From: Campylobacterota bacterium
GTDB taxonomy: Bacteria; Campylobacterota; Campylobacteria; Campylobacterales; JAADDG01
NCBI GenBank assembly: GCA_013154075.1
Contig: JAADDG010000078.1
Location: forward strand, 1-8,367
DNA length: 8,367 bases
Reading direction: 5' to 3'
The translations under genes were made by a program, and so were the position numbers. The notes beneath the pieces were generated by a model, which was not told the DNA's origin, did not search any database, and worked only from the letters and a program-made list of their open reading frames with translations. This document shows positions 1 to 5,751 of the stretch, in pieces (the first letter of the stretch is position 1; each line of letters begins with the position of its first letter).

Positions 1-1
1 A

Positions 2-802
2 GTCTATCTTCATCTATTCCTTTTGGAAGTAGGGGTTTTGGATAAATACCTTCTAAGATTTTTCGGCTCTCCCCAAGAAGGTTTCATAGAAATAAAAAAA
101 ACAAACCTCTCTAAAGCAGATTTTCTATACGCCATAACCCACTCGAAAGCCGCAATGGATAAATTTATGTTGATTCCGGGAGAGACAAAAGAGATATTTT
201 TCAAAGAGCTTGCGAAAAAACTCTCGCTCTCTTATGAAAAACTTCTAAAAGCTTACCAAAAATACGCCCCGTATCCCGACGGAGTGATCATTCCGGAAAG
301 CTATAAAGTTCCAAAAGGAATAGATGAAGATAGACTGATAAAATATCTTGTGTCCAACTCTTTAAAAGTCCATAAAAAACTCTCTTTGAAATATTTAAAA
401 AAGTATGATCAAAAAGAGTGGTTTAAAAAATATATCACCATAGCATCCATCATCCAAAAAGAGGCCGCAAACAAAAAAGAGATGCCTCTAATTTCGGCCG
501 TAATCTACAACAGACTAAAAATAGGAATGAAACTTCAAATGGACGGAGCTCTAAACTACGGTAAATACTCCCACATAAAAGTTACGAAAAAAAGAATCCT
601 CGAAGATAATTCAAAATTCAACACCTACAAACACGAAGGCCTTCCTCCCTATCCAATATGTGCAGTTAGCAAAGAAGCCGTAAAAGCGGCCATCTTTCCG
701 GCGGATAAAAATTATCTATATTTCGTAAAGTCGAAAGATAATAAACACTTATTTACCGACAGTTACAGAAAGCATCTGATCAACATAAAAAATGGGAAAT
801 AA
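2..802 (+). CDS. mltG: Endolytic murein transglycosylase MltG (YceG family), 5' end cut off by the window
   Basis: MltG cleaves nascent glycan strands at the inner membrane and helps set peptidoglycan strand length. The reading frame is open from the left edge, so the 266 visible residues lack the true start and the expected N-terminal membrane anchor; the first TTG at nt 23 should not be taken as the start. Counting from nt 2, a LysM-like substrate-binding segment spans about residues 55-107 (FMLIPGET through PESYKVPKG). The catalytic core follows, with ASIIQKEA (about 148-155), whose Glu at nt 461-463 corresponds to the family's catalytic glutamate. Further on come the family blocks ISAVIYNRL, LQMDGALNYG, GLPPYPICAVS and AAIFPADKNYLYFV. 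The C-terminus looks complete, ending in TAA. A 163-nt gap separates it from mdh, so it probably belongs to a different transcription unit and has no metabolic link to the following genes. Identification is firm; the missing start is a window effect. Confidence 0.92.
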   Translation, partial: VYLHLFLLEVGVLDKYLLRFFGSPQEGFIEIKKTNLSKADFLYAITHSKAAMDKFMLIPGETKEIFFKELAKKLSLSYEKLLKAYQKYAPYPDGVIIPESYKVPKGIDEDRLIKYLVSNSLKVHKKLSLKYLKKYDQKEWFKKYITIASIIQKEAANKKEMPLISAVIYNRLKIGMKLQMDGALNYGKYSHIKVTKKRILEDNSKFNTYKHEGLPPYPICAVSKEAVKAAIFPADKNYLYFVKSKDNKHLFTDSYRKHLINIKNGK

Positions 803-846
803 CGAAACAATAACTTAAAAACTAGTATAAAAAAATGATAAGTTTC

Positions 847-885
847 GTAACATTGAGTTTTTTTAAAAGAATAAATTGGTAACAT
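847..885 (+). repeat. Pair of GTAACAT direct repeats 32 bp apart
   Basis: GTAACAT is present at 847-853 and again at 879-885. The spacing of 32 bp is close to three helical turns, which would place both copies on one face of the DNA. The second copy overlaps the -35-like TTGGTA at 876-881. This could be a regulator site upstream of mdh, but a 7-mer repeated once in AT-rich DNA can also arise by chance, and I recognise no known regulator motif. Confidence 0.25.
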
Positions 886-925
886 CTACTTCGAGAAAAT
901 AATTCAATTGTTTGACATTTAGAGA

Positions 926-954
926 TAAGACTCTGATTTTTCTATTAGGTCTTA
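926..954 (+). other. Short inverted repeat just before the mdh ribosome binding site
   Basis: TAAGAC at 926-931 and GTCTTA at 949-954 are perfect reverse complements separated by 17 nt. In RNA this would be a weak 6-bp stem whose 3' arm abuts and slightly overlaps the A-rich start of the AAAAGGAG Shine-Dalgarno stretch (954-961). Too weak to call a riboswitch or attenuator; it is noted only because of its position. Confidence 0.2.
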
Positions 955-968
955 AAAGGAGTTTAATG
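954..968 (+). promoter_or_regulatory. Ribosome binding site that fixes the mdh start at ATG 966
   Basis: AAAAGGAG lies at 954-961, followed by TTTA and ATG at 966-968. The spacing is short (4 nt after GGAG), but this is the only clear Shine-Dalgarno in the leader. The in-frame TTG at 912 has no purine-rich site before it, and it would add 18 residues ahead of a Rossmann fold that should begin almost at the N-terminus. The site therefore supports ATG 966. Confidence 0.75.
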
Positions 969-1928
969 AAACAAGAGAGTAAAGTATCTTTGATAGGTGC
1001 GGGAAACGTAGGAGCCACTATCGCCTACTCTCTGGCAATGAACGGATCTTGTCACGAAGTGATTCTCGTAGACAGAGATGAAGAGAGGGCGAAAGGAAAG
1101 GCTCTCGATATGAGCCAGTCCGCTTCTGTAGCAAGAAGCCATACTGTGGTAAAAGCGGCTGAGAGCTATGAAGAGATAGCCGGAAGCAAAGTTGTGGTAA
1201 TTACGGCGGGAAGCCCCAGAAAACCGGGAATGAGTAGAGACGATCTTCTGATGGTAAACGCCGAAATTATGAAAGAGGTGATTTTAAAAGTAAAACATTA
1301 CGCCCCCGACGCAATAGTCGTCATAGTCTCCAATCCTTTAGACGCTATGGTCTATACCGCTTTGAAAATAGGAAACTATCCGAGAAACCAAGTTGTCGGA
1401 ATGGCCGGAATACTCGATAGTGCGAGAATGGCATCCTTTATTCAGGAAAAAATAGGCCAAGGTTTCGGACAGATTAGAGCAAGCGTCATAGGAGGCCACG
1501 GAGACGATATGGTTCCGCTTCCAAGATACTCTACGGTTGCGGGAATTCCTCTAACAGATCTTCTAACCGCAAAAGAGATAGACGAAATCGTAGAAAGAAC
1601 CAAAAGAGCCGGAGCCGAAATCGTAGGGTATCTTAGAACCGGATCGGCTTACTACGCACCGGCAAAAGCTACGGCCGTGATGGTGGAGTCCATCCTAAAG
1701 GATACGAGACAGATCTTTCCTTGCGCAGTGCTTTTGGACGGAGAGTTCGGAGGATATACCGACACCGTAAACGGCGTTCCGGTCATTTTGGGAGAGAACG
1801 GAGCTGAAAAAATCGTGGAAGTTACATTAAACGAATGCGAAAAACAGCTTTTTAGAAAAAGTGTGGATTCCGTAAACAAGCTTATAAATACGCTAAAAGA
1901 AAAAAACTTTTTCGGAGAGAATAAATGA
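966..1928 (+). CDS. mdh: NAD-dependent malate dehydrogenase, LDH-like type
   Basis: Interconverts malate and oxaloacetate in the cytoplasm; in reductive operation it makes malate from oxaloacetate using NADH. From ATG 966 it has 320 residues, the usual length for this family. The Rossmann fold opens with GAGNVG (11-16), and Asp36 at the end of the second strand favours NAD over NADP. The TAGSPRKPGMSRDDL segment carries Arg85, the position that separates malate from lactate dehydrogenases, and Arg91, the substrate-loop arginine. NPLDAMVY (123-130) follows. Asp151 and Arg154 in GILDSAR, with His178 in GGHGDD, complete the catalytic relay. Its TGA stop overlaps the fumA ATG (ATGA, 1925-1928), implying translational coupling. 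It is the first gene of the nine-gene unit. An A AAA AAC heptamer sits at 1901-1907 near the end. Lactate dehydrogenase is the main alternative but is disfavoured by Arg85 and by the neighbours. Confidence 0.95.
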   Translation: MKQESKVSLIGAGNVGATIAYSLAMNGSCHEVILVDRDEERAKGKALDMSQSASVARSHTVVKAAESYEEIAGSKVVVITAGSPRKPGMSRDDLLMVNAEIMKEVILKVKHYAPDAIVVIVSNPLDAMVYTALKIGNYPRNQVVGMAGILDSARMASFIQEKIGQGFGQIRASVIGGHGDDMVPLPRYSTVAGIPLTDLLTAKEIDEIVERTKRAGAEIVGYLRTGSAYYAPAKATAVMVESILKDTRQIFPCAVLLDGEFGGYTDTVNGVPVILGENGAEKIVEVTLNECEKQLFRKSVDSVNKLINTLKEKNFFGENK

Positions 1929-2776
1929 GAACGATACACTACGATGATATTGTAAAATCGGTAAAAAATATGATTATGCACACAGCAACCAATCTTCCCG
2001 AAGATGCTTTGAAGGCTCTTAAAAAAGCTTACGAGGAAGAAAAAAGCCCGGTTGCCAAAAAAGTGATAGAACAGCTTTTGGAAAACGCCGAAATAGCGAA
2101 AACCGAGAAAAAACCTCTATGCCAAGATACCGGTCTTGCGGTATTTTTCGTAAAAGTGGGACAAGATCTGAGAATAGAGGGCGGCACTCTCAAAGACGCC
2201 ATCAACGAAGGAACGGAACAAGGATATAAAGAAGGCTATCTTAGAGCCTCCACATGCGATTGTTTTACAAGAGAAAATCTAAAAGACAAAATAGGCTACA
2301 ACCTTCCGGCAATCATCCATTTCGATTTGGTTGAAGGGGATAAACTTGAGATAGAGTACGCCGCAAAGGGCGGAGGAAGCGAAAACGTAAGTAGAGCGAG
2401 AGTCTTAGCCCCGGCACAAGGAAAACAGGGAATTATAAATTTCGTAAAAGAGGTTATAAGCGAAGCGGGACCGAATCCCTGCCCTCCCATCATCGTCGGA
2501 ATAGGTATCGGAGGAACTTTCGAAAAAGCCGCCATTTCCAGCAAACACGCTCTCTTTAGAGAAGCGGGCTCTCCAAATCCCGATCCGGAATTGGATAAAT
2601 TCGAAAAAGAGATCCTACAAGAGCTTAACAATCTCGGAATAGGAGCTATGGGAATGGGAGGAACCCAAACGGTTTTGGCCGTTCATATAGAGAAAAATCC
2701 GTGCCACATAGCAAGTCTGCCGGTAAGCGTAAACGTTCAATGCCACAGCAGCAGACATTCACACATCGAATTGTAA
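1925..2776 (+). CDS. fumA: Class I fumarate hydratase, alpha (N-terminal, [4Fe-4S]) subunit
   Basis: The alpha half of the iron-sulfur, oxygen-sensitive fumarase that interconverts malate and fumarate; works only with the beta subunit encoded next. At 283 residues it has the usual size for the separate alpha chain. Cys66 in LCQDTG is a cluster ligand, and Asp68 belongs to the active-site CQDTG motif. GGGSENVSRARVL (149-161) is followed by Cys186 in NPCPPIIVGIGIGG, the second ligand. The third is probably Cys273 in VNVQCHSSRH; Cys260 is a less likely option. Cys111 and Cys113 (TCDCFTREN) are additional. The start overlaps the mdh stop, with GGAG at 1914-1917 as its Shine-Dalgarno. The symbol follows common use for split fumarases; E. 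coli FumA is the fused form. A tartrate dehydratase (TtdA) is homologous, but the setting between mdh and sucC argues for fumarase. Confidence 0.92.
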   Translation: MRTIHYDDIVKSVKNMIMHTATNLPEDALKALKKAYEEEKSPVAKKVIEQLLENAEIAKTEKKPLCQDTGLAVFFVKVGQDLRIEGGTLKDAINEGTEQGYKEGYLRASTCDCFTRENLKDKIGYNLPAIIHFDLVEGDKLEIEYAAKGGGSENVSRARVLAPAQGKQGIINFVKEVISEAGPNPCPPIIVGIGIGGTFEKAAISSKHALFREAGSPNPDPELDKFEKEILQELNNLGIGAMGMGGTQTVLAVHIEKNPCHIASLPVSVNVQCHSSRHSHIEL

Positions 2777-2786
2777 GGAAGGAAAG

Positions 2787-3350
2787 ATGAGCAACACTTA
2801 TCACTTGACCACTCCTTTGAGCGAAGAGGACGTAACCAAACTAAAAGCCGGAGATATCGTATATCTAAGCGGTACAATCTACACCGCAAGAGACGCGGCG
2901 CATAAAAGATTGGTAGATTTGATAGAAAAAGGAGAAGAACTGCCTTTCCCTTTGGAGGGAGCGGTAGTATATTTCGTAGGCCCCACTCCTCCGAAACCGG
3001 GCGAACCGATAGGAAGCGCGGGACCTACTACAAGCTATAGAATGGATAGCTACTCTCCTATCCTAATCAAACACGGCCTTAAAGGAATGATAGGAAAAGG
3101 AAAAAGAAACCAAGAGGTAAAAGATGCCTGCAAAGAGTATAAAGCTATCTATTTCGGAGCTACCGGAGGAGCCGGAGCGCTTCTTTCAAAAGCCATCAAA
3201 AAGGCCGAAGTCATCGCTTACGAGGAGCTCGGACCGGAGGCTATAAGAAAGCTTGAAGTGGAGAATTTCCCGGTAACGGTGATAAACGATACCTACGGAA
3301 ACGATCTCTATGAAGAGGGTAGAAAACTTTATGAAAAAAAAGAGGACTAA
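2787..3350 (+). CDS. fumB: Class I fumarate hydratase, beta (C-terminal) subunit
   Basis: The beta half of the two-subunit fumarase. It supplies most of the substrate-binding residues while the alpha chain holds the iron-sulfur cluster. At 187 residues it matches the usual split beta chain. Arg35 in TARDAAHKRL, Thr81 and Arg85 in GPTTSYRMDSY, and Lys104 in IGKGKR line up with the substrate-contacting Arg, Thr, Arg and Lys known from the Leishmania class I enzyme; the 50-residue distance between the two arginines is the same. It begins 10 nt after fumA behind a GGAAGGAAAG stretch and ends 12 nt before sucC, so the two fumarase chains are co-translated. The C-terminus is lysine- and acid-rich (KLYEKKED) and includes an A8 run at 3334-3341. 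Tartrate dehydratase beta (TtdB) is the homologous alternative, unlikely here. There are no cysteine ligands, as expected for this half. Confidence 0.92.
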   Translation: MSNTYHLTTPLSEEDVTKLKAGDIVYLSGTIYTARDAAHKRLVDLIEKGEELPFPLEGAVVYFVGPTPPKPGEPIGSAGPTTSYRMDSYSPILIKHGLKGMIGKGKRNQEVKDACKEYKAIYFGATGGAGALLSKAIKKAEVIAYEELGPEAIRKLEVENFPVTVINDTYGNDLYEEGRKLYEKKED

Positions 3351-3362
3351 AGGAAGGACAGC

Positions 3363-4529
3363 ATGAATATACATGAGTATCAAGCAAAAGAGATTTTCAA
3401 AAAGTATGGAGTTCCCACTCCAAGAGGTATAGTGGCTTCCACTCCGGAAGAGGCGGTCGAGGCCGCTAAAGAGCTTGGCGGAAATCTATGGGTTGTCAAA
3501 GCTCAGATTCACGCCGGAGGAAGAGGCCTTGGCGGCGGTGTAAAACTTGCTAAAAGTTTGGATGAGGTAAAAGAGTGGGCTTCCAAAATATTGGGAATGA
3601 CTCTCGTTACTCACCAAACAGGACCCGAGGGTAAAGTCGTTCATAAAGTCTATATCGAAGAGGGAGCCGATATCCAAAGCGAATATTACCTTGGAATGGT
3701 TTTGGATAGAGCCAAAGAGATGCCGGTTATGATGGCTTCTACCGAAGGAGGTATGGAGATCGAAGAGGTTGCGGCAAAATCTCCTGAGAAAATAGTAAAA
3801 GTGGCTATTGATCCTACAATCGGTTTTCAAGGATTTCACGGAAGAAAATTGGCTTTCGGTTTAGGCCTTCCGAAAGAGGAGATAGGCACTTTCATAAAAT
3901 TCGCAAAAGCTTTGTATAACGTTTATATGGACAACGATGCCGAGATGATAGAGATCAATCCTCTAATCAAAACGGGAGACGGAAAATTTTTAGCACTTGA
4001 TGCGAAAATGGGATTTGATGACAACGCTCTTTACAGACATCCCGATATCGAGGCTATGAGAGATCTAACCGAAGAAGAGCCTACCGAAATAGAGGCTAAG
4101 AAATACGGTCTAAGCTACATCAAATTGGACGGAAACGTAGGATGTATGGTAAACGGAGCCGGACTTGCGATGGCTACTATGGATATTATCAAACATGAAG
4201 GCGGAGAGCCGGCAAACTTCCTCGATGTGGGCGGCGGCGCAAATCCCGAGACGGTGGCTAAAGGTTTTGAGATTATTTTGAAAGATCCAAACGTAAAAGC
4301 GATCTTCGTGAATATCTTCGGAGGAATCGTAAGATGCGATCGTATCGCAAACGGTATTTTGAAAGCTACCGAGATGGTGGACGTTAAAGTTCCTGTAGTA
4401 GTAAGACTTGACGGAACGAACGCCAAAGAAGCGGCGGAGATTTTGAAAAACGCTAATATCGAAAACATCATTCCAGCAAAAGATCTTGCGGACGGCGCAA
4501 GAAAAGCAGTTGAAGCGGCAAGGGGTTAA
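3363..4529 (+). CDS. sucC: Succinyl-CoA synthetase, beta subunit (ADP-forming type)
   Basis: Nucleotide-binding subunit of succinyl-CoA synthetase, which couples succinate plus CoA to ATP hydrolysis, or the reverse. At 388 residues it has the E. coli SucC length. The ATP-grasp domain opens with MNIHEYQAKEIF and contains VVKAQIHAGGRG with Lys46 and a glycine loop at 52-59. Asn199 (EINPL) and Asp213 (ALDAK), both magnesium-nucleotide ligands, fall at the same residue numbers as in E. coli. The C-terminal CoA-ligase domain has GNVGCMVNGAGLAM (257-270), LDVGGGA and NIFGGIVRCD. Position 56 is Leu where E. coli has Lys (GGRGK), a small change in the nucleotide loop. Two nt separate it from sucD. 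Citryl-CoA synthetase and malate-CoA ligase large chains are homologues; length and setting favour succinate. The nucleotide preference, ATP versus GTP, is inferred only. Confidence 0.95.
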   Translation: MNIHEYQAKEIFKKYGVPTPRGIVASTPEEAVEAAKELGGNLWVVKAQIHAGGRGLGGGVKLAKSLDEVKEWASKILGMTLVTHQTGPEGKVVHKVYIEEGADIQSEYYLGMVLDRAKEMPVMMASTEGGMEIEEVAAKSPEKIVKVAIDPTIGFQGFHGRKLAFGLGLPKEEIGTFIKFAKALYNVYMDNDAEMIEINPLIKTGDGKFLALDAKMGFDDNALYRHPDIEAMRDLTEEEPTEIEAKKYGLSYIKLDGNVGCMVNGAGLAMATMDIIKHEGGEPANFLDVGGGANPETVAKGFEIILKDPNVKAIFVNIFGGIVRCDRIANGILKATEMVDVKVPVVVRLDGTNAKEAAEILKNANIENIIPAKDLADGARKAVEAARG

Positions 4530-4531
4530 AA

Positions 4532-5407
4532 ATGAGTATATTGGTAAATAAAGACACTAAAGTAATCGTTCAAGGTTTCACCGGAAAAGAGGGAACTTTC
4601 CACTCAGAGCAGTGCATGGAGTACGGCACTCAGATAGTAGGCGGTGTAACTCCCGGAAAAGGGGGAATGGAGCACCTTGGAAAACCGGTTTTCAATACCG
4701 TTGAAGAGGCGGTTAAGAATACGGGAGCTACCGTTAGTATGATTTTCGTTCCGCCGGCGTTTGTAAGCGACGCCGTTATGGAAGCTGCCGATGCCGGTAT
4801 AGAGCTTGCGGTAATCATCACCGAAGGAGCTCCCGTTAAGGATATGATGTACGCTAAAATGTACGCTACGAAAATGGGAATGAAAACGATAGGACCTAAC
4901 TGTCCCGGAATCATTACGGCCGAAGAGTGTAAAATAGGAATTATGCCGGGATTTATTTTCAAAAAAGGAAACGTAGGCCTTATCAGTAAATCGGGAACTT
5001 TGACTTATGAAGCGAGTAATCAGGTAGTACAAGAGGGATACGGAATCACTACCGCTGTGGGAATCGGAGGAGATCCGATAATCGGCCTTAGCTACAAACA
5101 GCTTCTTCCGATGTTCGAAGCAGATCCCGAGACCGAAGCTATCGTAATGATAGGAGAGATCGGAGGAACTTTGGAGATAGAAGCGGCCGAATTTATCAAA
5201 GAAAACATCAAAAAACCCGTCGTAGCCTTTATCGCCGGACAAACCGCTCCTAAAGGTAAAAGAATGGGTCACGCGGGAGCTATAATATCCGGAGGAAGCG
5301 GAACTGCCGCAGAGAAGATGGCTGCTTTGGAAGCTGCGGGAGTTAGCGTGGTAAAATCGCCTGCGGATATAGGTAAAACAGTAGCAGAAGTTTTGAAAAA
5401 CAAATAA
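4532..5407 (+). CDS. sucD: Succinyl-CoA synthetase, alpha subunit
   Basis: Catalytic, CoA-binding subunit that carries the phosphohistidine and pairs with SucC. At 291 residues it is one or two longer than E. coli SucD. The CoA-binding Rossmann fold begins with QGFTGKEGTFH (14-24) and includes GGVTPGKGG. Cys124 in GPNCPG contacts CoA in the family. Ser and Gly in LISKSGTLTYE and the GIGGDPIIG block follow. His247 in RMGHAGAII is the phosphorylated histidine (His246 in E. coli, a consistent +1 offset). The start lies 2 nt after the sucC stop, with AGGGG at 4521-4525 inside the end of sucC, so translation is probably coupled. It is followed, after 17 nt, by oorD, whose enzyme uses or makes the succinyl-CoA. 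The reverse strand here carries long open frames, judged to be shadows. CcsB of citryl-CoA synthetase is a homologue but less likely. Confidence 0.95.
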   Translation: MSILVNKDTKVIVQGFTGKEGTFHSEQCMEYGTQIVGGVTPGKGGMEHLGKPVFNTVEEAVKNTGATVSMIFVPPAFVSDAVMEAADAGIELAVIITEGAPVKDMMYAKMYATKMGMKTIGPNCPGIITAEECKIGIMPGFIFKKGNVGLISKSGTLTYEASNQVVQEGYGITTAVGIGGDPIIGLSYKQLLPMFEADPETEAIVMIGEIGGTLEIEAAEFIKENIKKPVVAFIAGQTAPKGKRMGHAGAIISGGSGTAAEKMAALEAAGVSVVKSPADIGKTVAEVLKNK

Positions 5408-5424
5408 ATCTAAAAGGAGAACTT

Positions 5425-5742
5425 ATGGGTTTGATGAAAGCACCGGAAAATACGCCGGTTTGGGTAAACGTAGATAGATGTAAAGCCTGCGATATTTGCG
5501 TGGACGTTTGTCCCGCGGGTGTTTTGGCGATGGTTCCTTCGGACAAAACTATACTTGGCGCTACCATCAGCGTTCAAGTTCCCGAAGCATGCATCGGATG
5601 TAACGATTGCGAATTGCACTGTCCAGATTTCGCTATCTATGTAGCGGATAGAAAAGAGTATAAGTTTGCGAAACTAACCGAGCAAGCAAAAGAGAGAGCG
5701 GAAGCTATCAGGAAAAACCATTATATGGTATTAAGCGCTTAA
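5425..5742 (+). CDS. oorD: 2-oxoglutarate:acceptor oxidoreductase, delta subunit (2x[4Fe-4S] ferredoxin)
   Basis: Electron-transfer subunit of the 2-oxoglutarate oxidoreductase; it relays electrons between the TPP-bearing catalytic core and a soluble ferredoxin or flavodoxin. The 105 residues hold two complete CxxCxxCxxxCP motifs: Cys19, 22, 25, 29 and Cys56, 59, 62, 66, enough for two [4Fe-4S] clusters. About 26 residues separate the motifs, and a charged, probably helical tail (about 72-105) follows the second. Start ATG 5425 has the strong AAAAGGAGA site at 5412-5420 with good spacing; Met4 (nt 5434) is an alternative without its own site. This is the widest gap inside the operon, 17 nt, and one of its best Shine-Dalgarno sites. 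The delta-first order matches Campylobacter. By sequence alone it could be the delta chain of a pyruvate or 2-oxoacid enzyme; the neighbours decide. Confidence 0.92.
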   Translation: MGLMKAPENTPVWVNVDRCKACDICVDVCPAGVLAMVPSDKTILGATISVQVPEACIGCNDCELHCPDFAIYVADRKEYKFAKLTEQAKERAEAIRKNHYMVLSA

Positions 5743-5751
5743 GGAGAATTT

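Larger units (their letters stand above)
803..965 (+). promoter_or_regulatory. AT-rich leader region upstream of the TCA operon, probable promoter region
   Basis: This is the only gap longer than 20 nt before the terminator, so it most likely carries the promoter for mdh through oorC. Three weak sigma70-like candidates are visible. (1) TATAAA at 826-831 has no good -35. (2) TTGGTA at 876-881 and AATAAT at 898-903 are separated by 16 bp, matching consensus at 4/6 and 5/6, which would start transcription near 910. (3) A perfect TTGACA at 912-917 has only GATTTT (935-940) at the right spacing. Because Campylobacterota promoters often lack a conserved -35, none can be chosen by eye; candidate 2 is the best balanced. 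GTAACAT occurs twice, at 847-853 and 879-885, exactly 32 bp apart. Seven A at 829-835 and seven T at 858-864 may bend the DNA. No coding sequence is credible here. Confidence 0.45.

Noticed and set aside
23..25. TTG at nt 23 as a start codon for the first gene
   Set aside because: The frame stays open to the window edge and the MltG family needs an N-terminal anchor and more residues before this point, so the gene is truncated by the window.
802..864. Possible terminator after mltG: ACGAAAC (802-808) with GTTTCGT (842-848), then T7 at 858-864
   Set aside because: The arms are 33 nt apart, the stem competes with AACTTA/TAAGTT (812-817 with 839-844), and nine unpaired bases separate it from the T run. 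It does not have intrinsic-terminator geometry.
3334..3374. A8 run at the end of fumB as a -1 frameshift site extending into sucC
   Set aside because: A -1 slip at this A AAA AAA context reads about a dozen codons and stops at TGA 3374-3376, out of the sucC frame; it creates no fusion and is explained by the lysine-rich C-terminus.
4604..5272. Long 222-residue open frame on the reverse strand across sucD
   Set aside because: It lies wholly inside a well-supported gene, has no Shine-Dalgarno or recognisable domain, and its serine/histidine/tyrosine-rich translation is typical of an antisense shadow of a biased coding sequence.
3363..5407. sucCD as citryl-CoA synthetase (CcsAB) or malate-CoA ligase (MtkAB)
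   Set aside because: Lengths of 388 and 291 and residue numbering nearly identical to E. coli SucCD, next to fumarase and 2-oxoglutarate oxidoreductase, fit succinyl-CoA synthetase best. Homology means the alternatives are not impossible.
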